A stretch of 9,372 nucleotides of DNA from an uncultured Campylobacter sp. (GTDB lineage: Bacteria; Campylobacterota; Campylobacteria; Campylobacterales; Campylobacteraceae): NCBI RefSeq assembly GCF_937997465.1, contig NZ_CALKTQ010000078.1, positions 1 through 9,372 on the forward strand, read 5' to 3'. The first letter of the stretch is position 1, and every line of letters starts with the position of its first letter. This document shows, piece after piece, positions 1 to 4,924 of the stretch. The translations under genes were made by a program, and so were the position numbers. Under the pieces are notes generated by a model, which worked only from the letters and a program-made list of their open reading frames with translations, searched no databases and had not been told where the DNA came from.

Positions 1-1
1 G

Positions 2-190
2 GGCAAATTTTATGAAAAGAAAGTGGCAGGCTTTGCTAAATTTACAAAATTTGATAAAGCCAGCCGTAACCATAAAAACATCAAAAAATTAAGCCCGAAT
101 GAATCTGGGCAACTAAAGGAGCGCATAATTTACGGACCGACCGCCGAGCCATATAAGCCCGAGCGAGTCGCCGTAAATTTGCAAATTTAA
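2..190 (+). CDS. C-terminal fragment of an unidentified protein (5' end outside window)
   Basis: An open frame runs from the window edge to a TAA at 188-190 and gives the last 62 residues of a protein that begins upstream. The fragment is lysine-rich and basic in its first half (GKFYEKKVAGF...), has a more acidic or proline-containing end (YGPTAEPYKPERVAV), and shows no membrane segment or motif that I recognise, so no function is offered. Its stop codon lies one base from the stop of the convergent dctM gene. Its last codons form a 16-bp palindrome (174-189, TAAATTTGCAAATTTA). Coding is supported by the open frame, plausible composition and tight convergent packing, but a fragment this short is not proof. 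Confidence 0.55.
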   Translation, partial: GKFYEKKVAGFAKFTKFDKASRNHKNIKKLSPNESGQLKERIIYGPTAEPYKPERVAVNLQI

Positions 191-191
191 A

Positions 192-1475
192 TCAGCCTCC
201 GTACATCAGCCTCGGTAGCCAAAGCGAGATTTCCGGGATGTATGTCACCAGGACGAGTCCGACAAATAGCGTCAAAGTCCATGGCAAGCACGCTACGATG
301 ACGTCTTTTAGATTCATGCCTGTTAGGCCGCTAGCGACGAATAAATTTAACCCGACCGGTGGCGTGATCATGCCGATTTCCATGTTTACGATGAGCAGGA
401 TGCCGAAGTGCACCGGATCCACGCCTAGCGCGGTCGCGATCGGTAGCAACAGCGGCACCATGATCATCACGACCGATGATGGCTCCATAAACTGTCCCAT
501 GATGAAAAGCAGGATGTTTACGATGATTAAAAAGCCTATTTTGCCGATATTTGCGGCTAGGATGCTATCTGCTATCGTTTGCGGGATGTTTTCGCTAGTT
601 AGCAAGTAGGCAAACACGACCGCGTTTGCGATGATGAAAAATATCATCGCCGTCGTGATGGCAGACTCTAGGCAGATGTCCCACAAGTCTTTAAATTTGA
701 TATCTTTATAGACAAATAGCGAAATAATCAGCGCATATATCGCGCTCGCCGCCGCAGCCTCGGTCGGGGTGAAGATACCGCCGTAGATACCGCCGATAAC
801 GACTACTACGATTAGCAGCGCCCAAAATGCTCTGAAAAATTTTTTTACTCGCTCGCTCCAAGGCTCGGGCGTAGTAGCTTTAAATCCAAGCCTCTTTGCT
901 CCGATATAAGTCTGCGCTATCATCATACCACCCAGCATCAGTCCAGGCACCACGCCCGCCATAAATAGCTGAGCGATACTGACCTCGGCCGTCACGCCGT
1001 AAACGATCATAACGACTGAAGGCGGGATGAGGATGCCTAGTGAGCCCGCGGTCGTGATGCCGCCCACGGCGTATTCTTTTGGGTAGCCAGCTTCTTTAAT
1101 CGCGACAAACATAATGGAGCCTATCGCTACGACAGTAGCGGGCGAACTGCCCGAAACCGCGGCAAATATAACGCACGCAAATATCGCGCTCATCGGCAGG
1201 CCGCCAGGTAGGTGTCCGACCATGGATTTAGCAAAATCTATAATGCGTCTAGCAGAGCCGCCCTTGCTCAGTAAATTTCCGGCTAGGATAAACATCGGGA
1301 TCGCCATGAGGGCAAATTTATTGATACCGTCAAAGATGAGCTGAGGTATCGTCGCGACGTCAAGATCCGTGAAAAAAAGCATCGTGATAACCGTACTAGC
1401 TCCAAGCGAAACGGCGACGGGAACGCCTATAAGCATGAGGCCAAACAGCGAAATAAACAAAAATGCGATGGTCAT
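192..1475 (-). CDS. dctM: TRAP transporter large permease DctM (C4-dicarboxylate)
   Basis: This is the 427-residue large membrane subunit of a tripartite ATP-independent periplasmic (TRAP) transporter, which moves substrate across the inner membrane using the ion gradient. It is hydrophobic throughout, in keeping with the roughly 12 membrane segments and about 425-440 residues usual in the family. Family hallmarks visible are GSSPATVVAIGSIM near residue 110, GILIPPSVVMIVYG near 147, and the signature GIFTPTEAAAASAIYAL near 233. The ATG at 1475 is preceded by TAAGGAGAGCCT, a strong ribosome binding site whose first three bases are the stop codon of dctQ. Only 9 bases separate the two genes, so they are co-transcribed and probably translationally coupled. 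The adjacent DctP sequence indicates a C4-dicarboxylate (fumarate, succinate, malate) as substrate; this is by homology only. Confidence 0.93.
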   Translation of the reverse strand: MTIAFLFISLFGLMLIGVPVAVSLGASTVITMLFFTDLDVATIPQLIFDGINKFALMAIPMFILAGNLLSKGGSARRIIDFAKSMVGHLPGGLPMSAIFACVIFAAVSGSSPATVVAIGSIMFVAIKEAGYPKEYAVGGITTAGSLGILIPPSVVMIVYGVTAEVSIAQLFMAGVVPGLMLGGMMIAQTYIGAKRLGFKATTPEPWSERVKKFFRAFWALLIVVVVIGGIYGGIFTPTEAAAASAIYALIISLFVYKDIKFKDLWDICLESAITTAMIFFIIANAVVFAYLLTSENIPQTIADSILAANIGKIGFLIIVNILLFIMGQFMEPSSVVMIMVPLLLPIATALGVDPVHFGILLIVNMEIGMITPPVGLNLFVASGLTGMNLKDVIVACLPWTLTLFVGLVLVTYIPEISLWLPRLMYGG

Positions 1476-1484
1476 AGGCTCTCC

Positions 1485-2027
1485 TTAGCTTTTCTTGACC
1501 GAGTCGCGTATCATCTCGGCTTCGTTGTTTACGATGACCTTATCGGCCGGCGTCATAGCGATCTGGAAAATTTTCTCTCCGGCGCGATAGCTGGCTCCTA
1601 AAAAAGCGATCGGTAATACCAACATCGGTATCCATTGCGGTATGCCTAGATCCACGCTCATGAAATCAAGCTCGTACATCACCTGCAGATACTGCACGCT
1701 ATAAACCACGATGAACATCAAAAACACCGTCGTTAGTACGTTTGCAAAGATGAGATAGGCCTTTGCGACGATGGGCGGAAATCTCTCGATTAAAATCGTA
1801 ACCGATATATGTATGCCTTTTCTAAAGCCGTAAGCGGCGGCAAAAAACGCCGACCAGATAAAAAGGTAGTTAGTTAGCTCGCCGGCCCACGACCAGCCCG
1901 TGTTAAAGCAGTATCTCATCACTACGTTAACAAAGGCTAGTAGCGTGCCTGCAGCGATGCCTAGCACCGCCACGGTTTTGTTTACCGAGGCGATGCCGAC
2001 ATCTAAAATCTCAAAAAATTTACCCAT
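1485..2027 (-). CDS. dctQ: TRAP transporter small permease DctQ
   Basis: This is the 180-residue small membrane subunit, which pairs with DctM and helps dock the periplasmic binding protein. The protein has four hydrophobic stretches, near residues 17-38, 46-70, 88-112 and 130-146. It carries the family-typical WSWAGELTNYLFIWSAFFAAAYGFRKGIHI region after the first segment, where Trp, Glu and the Arg-Lys-Gly turn are conserved in DctQ proteins. Length matches the family (about 160-200). The ATG at 2027 follows TAGGATTTT; the TAG stop of dctP overlaps this ribosome binding site, with 6 bases between the genes. The C-terminal tail after residue 150 is charged and probably cytoplasmic. Confidence 0.9.
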   Translation of the reverse strand: MGKFFEILDVGIASVNKTVAVLGIAAGTLLAFVNVVMRYCFNTGWSWAGELTNYLFIWSAFFAAAYGFRKGIHISVTILIERFPPIVAKAYLIFANVLTTVFLMFIVVYSVQYLQVMYELDFMSVDLGIPQWIPMLVLPIAFLGASYRAGEKIFQIAMTPADKVIVNNEAEMIRDSVKKS

Positions 2028-2033
2028 AAAATC

Positions 2034-3032
2034 CTACTTCGTATTTATCGTTTTTTCTATCAAATCTTGACCGATCACGTTGTAGAAGTTCGGATAAATC
2101 GGCTTCATAGCCTCTGCCCATTTGCCCTTTTGATCGGCATTTAGCTCGATGATCTCAAGTTTTTTGCTCTCGCTTGCGAATTTTTTAAGCTCGCTTAAAA
2201 TATGCTCTTCTTCTTTAGCCGTCTCTTCGCGCTCGTAAGTCGTAGCCTCTTTTAGAGCTTGCGTTACGTGAGCCTTCATATCATCAGGCAAGCCTTTCCA
2301 AAATTTCTCGCTCATAACGACTAAATATCCCAAATATCCGTGGCCTGATAGCGTTAAAGAGCTTTGCGCCTCGTAAAATTTGGAGTTGTAGAAGTTTGAC
2401 AGCGGGTTTTCCGTCGCATCGACTACGCCTTGTTGAAGGGCTGGATAAACCTCTGAAAACGGCAATACTTGCGGGTTGCCGCCGACTACTTTGATCTGCT
2501 CTTCAAGCACTTTTGAGCTTTGGATGCGGAATTTTTGTCCTTTAGCGTCCGCAGGCTCTACGATAGGCTTTTTGCTAGAGCTAAAGTGCTTAAATCCCGC
2601 GTCCCAAAAATCAAGCGCGATGAAGCCTTTTTTAGCGATCATATCTTTTAGAGCTTGTCCGACTTCGCCGTCTTGAACAGCGTAAAGATGGGCGTTATCT
2701 CTAAAGATAAACGGCAGGTCAAATAGCTGAAACTGCGGTACTATCGGCGTAAATTTAGAAAAACTAGGCGCGGCCATCTGTACGTTACCCAGCTTTAGAG
2801 CTCCAAAAACCCTATCGTCGTCCATCAGAGATGCGGCAGGATATACCTCGACTTTGATCGCTCCGCCGCTAAGCTCGCCGACACGTTTGGCAAAAAAGTC
2901 CGCAGCCTTGCCTTTTGGCGTAGAGGCGGCCACGACGTGGGCGAATTTGATCGTGTATGTTTTGCCTGCGGCAAACGCGCTGCCAGCAAGCGCGCAAGAA
3001 AGAAGCAGTGCGGAAAGTAACTTAATTTTCAT
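2034..3032 (-). CDS. dctP: TRAP transporter periplasmic C4-dicarboxylate-binding protein DctP
   Basis: This is the 332-residue extracytoplasmic solute receptor that captures substrate and delivers it to DctQM. A Sec signal peptide covers residues 1-21 (MKIKLLSALLLSCALAGSAFA, cut after AFA), followed by a DctP fold. The KGQKFRIQSSKVLEEQ segment carries Arg169, at the place where the family uses an arginine to salt-bridge the substrate carboxylate. It is followed by NPQVLPFSEVYPALQQGVVDATENP (residues 186-210) and SGHGYLGY, typical of the C4-dicarboxylate branch rather than the sialic acid or 2-oxoacid branches. The ATG at 3032 follows AAAAAGGATCAC, a good ribosome binding site. It is the first gene of dctPQM and has a candidate promoter at 3075-3080. 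The exact dicarboxylate cannot be read from sequence. Confidence 0.92.
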   Translation of the reverse strand: MKIKLLSALLLSCALAGSAFAAGKTYTIKFAHVVAASTPKGKAADFFAKRVGELSGGAIKVEVYPAASLMDDDRVFGALKLGNVQMAAPSFSKFTPIVPQFQLFDLPFIFRDNAHLYAVQDGEVGQALKDMIAKKGFIALDFWDAGFKHFSSSKKPIVEPADAKGQKFRIQSSKVLEEQIKVVGGNPQVLPFSEVYPALQQGVVDATENPLSNFYNSKFYEAQSSLTLSGHGYLGYLVVMSEKFWKGLPDDMKAHVTQALKEATTYEREETAKEEEHILSELKKFASESKKLEIIELNADQKGKWAEAMKPIYPNFYNVIGQDLIEKTINTK

Positions 3033-3074
3033 CTGTGATCCTTTTTAAAAGATTAGCTAAATCAGCTAGGAGCA

Positions 3075-3080
3075 ATTATA
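3075..3080 (-). promoter_or_regulatory. Candidate -10 box of the dctPQM operon
   Basis: Read on the - strand this is a perfect TATAAT preceded by an AT-rich stretch (TTTTTTATGAAT), the usual look of a Campylobacter sigma-70 promoter, which often has no -35 box. It would start transcription about 35 bases before the dctP ATG. A small inverted repeat (TAGCT/AGCTA) lies between it and the gene. No start site has been mapped. Confidence 0.5.
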
Positions 3081-3164
3081 ATTCATAAAAAAGCGGCTGC
3101 GTGAAAATGTTTCGACTTTTTGCAATAAATTTCAAATTTATGTGTAAATATGTAACAATATCTC

Positions 3165-3183
3165 AAATTTAACAGTTAAATTT
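3165..3183. repeat. 19-bp perfect palindrome (9+1+9), candidate operator
   Basis: AAATTTAAC, a single A, then GTTAAATTT. Both halves match perfectly and the central base gives odd dyad symmetry, as in many dimeric-regulator sites. It sits about 90 bases upstream of the dctP -10 box and about 170 upstream of the sodB -10 box. The core TTAACAGTTAA recalls the half sites of CRP/FNR-family regulators of Campylobacter (TTAAC...GTTAA), but the spacing is 1 rather than 4 bases, so no regulator is assigned. Confidence 0.4.
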
Positions 3184-3244
3184 AAGAGCAAGCCAAAGTA
3201 AAGTATAACACTAAAAAGATTAAATGTTACGAAAATACACATTA

Positions 3245-3296
3245 TTTTATCAAATTTGACCTTTTCGCGCGGCGAGACGAGTTAAATTTGATAAAA
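3245..3296. repeat. 16-bp inverted repeat around a 20-base loop
   Basis: The arms are TTTTATCAAATTTGAC (3245-3260) and GTTAAATTTGATAAAA (3281-3296). All pairs are Watson-Crick except one that would be G-U in RNA. The loop between them (3261-3280) is GC-rich (CTTTTCGCGC...). Either strand could form a stable hairpin. It lies upstream of the sodB promoter, so it is not in the sodB leader. It could be a terminator-like element, the hairpin of an unmapped small RNA, or chance use of the abundant CAAATTTGAC word. Confidence 0.45.
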
Positions 3297-3351
3297 CGGA
3301 ATCATCGGCGGGTTTGTTTGCGCGTTAATAAATTAATTACTTTTTTATTGC

Positions 3352-3357
3352 TATAAT
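3352..3357 (+). promoter_or_regulatory. Candidate -10 box of sodB
   Basis: A perfect TATAAT follows TTTTTTATTGC and an AT-rich run (TTAATAAATTAATTAC), as in Campylobacter sigma-70 promoters. Transcription would start near 3364, giving a leader of about 24 bases that contains the AAAGGA ribosome binding site. Confidence 0.6.
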
Positions 3358-3387
3358 ACGGATAAATTTTATTACAAAGGAAAAATT

Positions 3388-4038
3388 ATGTTTGAACTTA
3401 GAAAACTGCCTTTCGATCCGAAAGCAAACGCCGTCGTTAGCGAGGAAACCTGTAACTATCACCATGGCAAACACCACCAAACCTACGTCAATAACCTAAA
3501 TAATTTGATAAAAGGTACGGAGTTTGAGGGCGCTAGCCTCTTTGATATCTTGGTAAAAAGTTCCGGCGGCGTGTTTAACAACGCGGCTCAGGTCTATAAC
3601 CACGACTTTTACTGGGACTGCATCGCGAAAAAAAGCCAAATGAGCGACGAGCTAAAAGCTCGCTTGGAAAAAGATATTCCAAATTTTAAAGAGGAGTTTT
3701 TAAAGGCTACGACTACGCTTTTTGGCTCCGGCTGGGCGTGGCTAGTTTATAATCCAAAAGAGGACAAACTGCAAATCGTGCAAACAAGCAACGCGCAAAC
3801 CCCTGTAACTGAGGGCCTCGTGCCGCTTTTAGTCGCGGACGTTTGGGAGCACGCATACTACGTAGATCACAGAAACGCGCGCCCGGCGTATTTAGAGAAA
3901 TTATTTGAAAATATCAACTGGGACTTCGTCTCGAGCGCTTACGAGTGGGCGTTAAAAGAGGGTCTTAATTCGGTTAAATTTTACATTACCGAGCTTCACG
4001 GCGGCGCTAAATCTTGCTGCGGTTGCGGATGCCATTAA
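3388..4038 (+). CDS. sodB: Superoxide dismutase (Fe), SodB, with a cysteine-rich C-terminal tail
   Basis: It converts superoxide to oxygen and hydrogen peroxide in the cytoplasm. The 216-residue sequence shows the Fe/Mn-SOD N-terminal helical domain (about 1-85) and C-terminal domain (about 90-195). Metal ligands visible by comparison with E. coli SodB are His25 (NYHHGKHH), His72 (QVYNHDFYW), Asp151 and His155 (DVWEHAYY). Gln68 in NNAAQVYNH is the iron-type glutamine. Residues 190-204 (YEWALKEGLNSVKFYITELH) are a C-terminal extension also known in Helicobacter SodB. After that, GGAKSCCGCGCH (205-216) is extra: four cysteines and a histidine in eight residues, not part of the usual SOD fold. 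The ATG at 3388 is preceded by AAAGGAAAAATT. It is flanked by its own promoter and terminator, so it is monocistronic. Function is secure; the role of the tail is unknown. Confidence 0.96.
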   Translation: MFELRKLPFDPKANAVVSEETCNYHHGKHHQTYVNNLNNLIKGTEFEGASLFDILVKSSGGVFNNAAQVYNHDFYWDCIAKKSQMSDELKARLEKDIPNFKEEFLKATTTLFGSGWAWLVYNPKEDKLQIVQTSNAQTPVTEGLVPLLVADVWEHAYYVDHRNARPAYLEKLFENINWDFVSSAYEWALKEGLNSVKFYITELHGGAKSCCGCGCH

Positions 4039-4042
4039 TGCC

Positions 4043-4069
4043 AAAAATTCGCTGATATCGCGAGTTTTT
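4043..4069 (+). terminator. Rho-independent terminator of sodB
   Basis: The arms AAAAATTCGC (4043-4052) and GCGAGTTTTT (4060-4069) pair over 10 bp with one G-U, around a 7-base loop (TGATATC). The right arm ends in a run of five T. It begins 5 bases after the sodB stop. The A-run/T-run symmetry means it could stop transcription from either side. Confidence 0.7.
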
Positions 4070-4093
4070 AGGTGCAGCCATAAATTTGCGGCG

Positions 4094-4112
4094 GCTTATT
4101 TTTTAAATAAGC
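4094..4112. repeat. Short 8-bp hairpin, GCTTATTT/AAATAAGC
   Basis: A perfect 8-bp inverted repeat with a TTT loop lies between the sodB terminator and the larger inverted repeat at 4124-4169. The adjacent GTAAGCCCGC can also pair with GCGGCTTA, so alternative folds are possible. Its role is unknown; it may be a second, weak terminator. Confidence 0.3.
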
Positions 4113-4123
4113 GTAAGCCCGCG

Positions 4124-4169
4124 AGTAAACTTAGCTTTGAGCAACGACTCCTTCTTGGCTAAGTTTACT
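4124..4169. repeat. 12-bp perfect inverted repeat with a 22-base loop
   Basis: AGTAAACTTAGC (4124-4135) and GCTAAGTTTACT (4158-4169) are exact reverse complements, with G-U pairs possible at both ends. No T-run follows (TTATATAAACT), so it does not look like an intrinsic terminator. The loop contains ACTCCTT, complementary to a ribosome binding site (AAGGAGT). It sits 57 bases before the lipoprotein start and just upstream of promoter-like AT-rich sequence. It could be an operator or part of a small RNA. Confidence 0.45.
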
Positions 4170-4189
4170 TTATATAAACTATTTTGAAG

Positions 4190-4195
4190 TAATAT
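4190..4195 (+). promoter_or_regulatory. Weak candidate -10 box for the lipoprotein gene
   Basis: TAATAT follows ATTTTGAAG and lies about 30 bases before the ATG at 4226. An alternative is TATAAA at 4173-4178. Because a good terminator closes sodB, the lipoprotein gene should have its own promoter here, but neither box is strong. Confidence 0.3.
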
Positions 4196-4225
4196 TCGAG
4201 TCTCATTTCACAAAAAAGGACGAAA

Positions 4226-4591
4226 ATGAAGAAGTTTTTAGTTTCATCTTTGGCGGCTTTTGCTGCAGTTGCTATGCTTAGCGGTTGCCACGCGCACAAA
4301 AGCGAGAGCGCAAACAAAGCACAAATCACCAAATCAGAAGCTGAAGTTATTAAATTTACGGGCGTAAACGACCCGAAATACGTCGTTAGACTAAGCTCTA
4401 CCGATAAATTTAACACAGCCCTACTAGAAGACAGCAAAGGTCACAAAATCAACCTTAAAAACGCAGTTACAGCAAGCGGCGTAAGACTAGCGAACGACGA
4501 TATCGGTACAGAGATAACGTTTAAACGCGGCGAAGGTATCCTAAACCTTGCAAAAGGCAGCGAGGATATTTTCTTAAGATACGACGAATAA
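4226..4591 (+). CDS. Small lipoprotein resembling MliC/PliC-type lysozyme inhibitors
   Basis: The 121-residue protein has a lipoprotein signal peptide: charged MKK, hydrophobic stretch, and lipobox LSGC with Cys21 as the lipidated residue. It would therefore be anchored in the inner or outer membrane facing the periplasm. After a polar linker (HAHKSESANKAQ) the C-terminal half reads ALLEDSKGHKINLKNAVTASGVRL, then a GEGILNLAKGSEDIFL stretch. This matches the pattern of the MliC domain: small hydrophobic strand, D-G-x-x-L, conserved SG, and a final hydrophobic strand. MliC proteins inhibit C-type lysozyme and protect peptidoglycan. Unlike many MliC proteins it has no cysteine after the lipobox, so no disulfide, and the match is by eye. 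The ATG follows AAAAAAGGACGAAA. It is flanked by terminators, so it is monocistronic. Lipoprotein is secure; the inhibitor role is a likely guess. Confidence 0.82.
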   Translation: MKKFLVSSLAAFAAVAMLSGCHAHKSESANKAQITKSEAEVIKFTGVNDPKYVVRLSSTDKFNTALLEDSKGHKINLKNAVTASGVRLANDDIGTEITFKRGEGILNLAKGSEDIFLRYDE

Positions 4592-4597
4592 AAACTT

Positions 4598-4627
4598 TCC
4601 CGCCGAATTTTACGGCGGGACTTTCTC
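4598..4627 (+). terminator. Terminator after the lipoprotein gene
   Basis: TCCCGCCG (4598-4605) pairs with CGGCGGGA (4613-4620) in a perfect GC-rich 8-bp stem with a 7-base AATTTTA loop, 6 bases after the stop. The following CTTTCTCT is T-rich but broken by C, so strength is uncertain. The stem itself is clear. Confidence 0.65.
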
Positions 4628-4767
4628 TCCTTCAAATTTATCAAATTTAACTCTCGCAAAATCTCGTCAAATTTGAACTTTCGCTTGTTTTATAGCTTTA
4701 TTTTAAATTTGCTCAAATTTAATATCTCTTATCAAAAACAGCTTTGTATTAAATTTTAATAGCCCTT

Positions 4768-4773
4768 TATAAA
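4768..4773 (+). promoter_or_regulatory. Weak candidate -10 box of nrdD
   Basis: TATAAA follows TTTTAATAGCCCTT. If used, transcription would begin near 4780 and give a leader of about 145 bases containing both palindromes, so they would act as RNA hairpins or as sites downstream of the start. There is no better TATAAT match nearby. Confidence 0.3.
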
Positions 4774-4790
4774 ATGCCCAAGTATACGCG

Positions 4791-4829
4791 GTTTAAAAGC
4801 GATTTTAAACTTAAAAATGACATTTTTAA
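4791..4829. repeat. Two back-to-back palindromes in the nrdD control region
   Basis: First palindrome, 4791-4810: GTTTAAAA, loop GCGA, TTTTAAAC (perfect, 8+4+8). Second palindrome, 4811-4829: TTAAAAATG, central A, CATTTTTAA (perfect, 9+1+9). They abut with no base between them, one or two helical turns apart, as expected of a double operator for a dimeric regulator or a tandem hairpin leader. The sequences do not match the known NrdR box consensus or a clear FNR site, so no regulator is named. Confidence 0.5.
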
Positions 4830-4924
4830 AATGCCCGGAGAGCAAATTTTGGTCACTAAATTTTAAGCCAACTTTGCCTATACTTTCGTCAAATTTATCA
4901 TCAAAATTTAACGTAAGGAATGAA

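Larger units (their letters stand above)
3033..3387. other. Divergent intergenic regulatory region between dctP and sodB
   Basis: There is no gene in these 355 bases. The region is AT-rich and holds a promoter-like box for each direction (3075-3080 toward dctP, 3352-3357 toward sodB). It also contains a 19-bp palindrome (3165-3183) and a long inverted repeat with a GC-rich loop (3245-3296). No coding frame with plausible composition crosses it. The large size for a compact genome suggests room for regulator binding, and in other bacteria iron and peroxide regulators of the Fur family act on sodB, but I do not see a convincing Fur box. Confidence 0.5.
4592..4924. other. AT-rich intergenic region upstream of nrdD
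   Basis: These 333 bases have no convincing gene. After the terminator (4598-4627) the region is a run of AAATTTG/CAAATTT words (about 4635-4760). It then holds a weak TATAAA-type box (4768-4773) and two abutting palindromes (4791-4829). The nrdD frame stays open back to an ATG at 4817, but the extra residues lack protein-like character and that ATG lies inside a palindrome, so the region is treated as leader. The repeated word AAAATGCCC occurs at 4772 and 4828. Confidence 0.5.

Noticed and set aside
82..110. Possible - strand terminator for dctPQM inside the convergent gene (GCCC/GGGC stem followed by TTAATTTTTT)
   Set aside because: The stem is only 4 bp with a 10-base loop and lies 80 bases beyond the dctM stop; too weak to list as a terminator.
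4817..4924. Upstream ATG extending nrdD by 36 codons
   Set aside because: The extra residues precede a normal ATP-cone start, the ATG lies inside a palindrome with no ribosome binding site, and ATG 4925 has TAAGGA at proper spacing.
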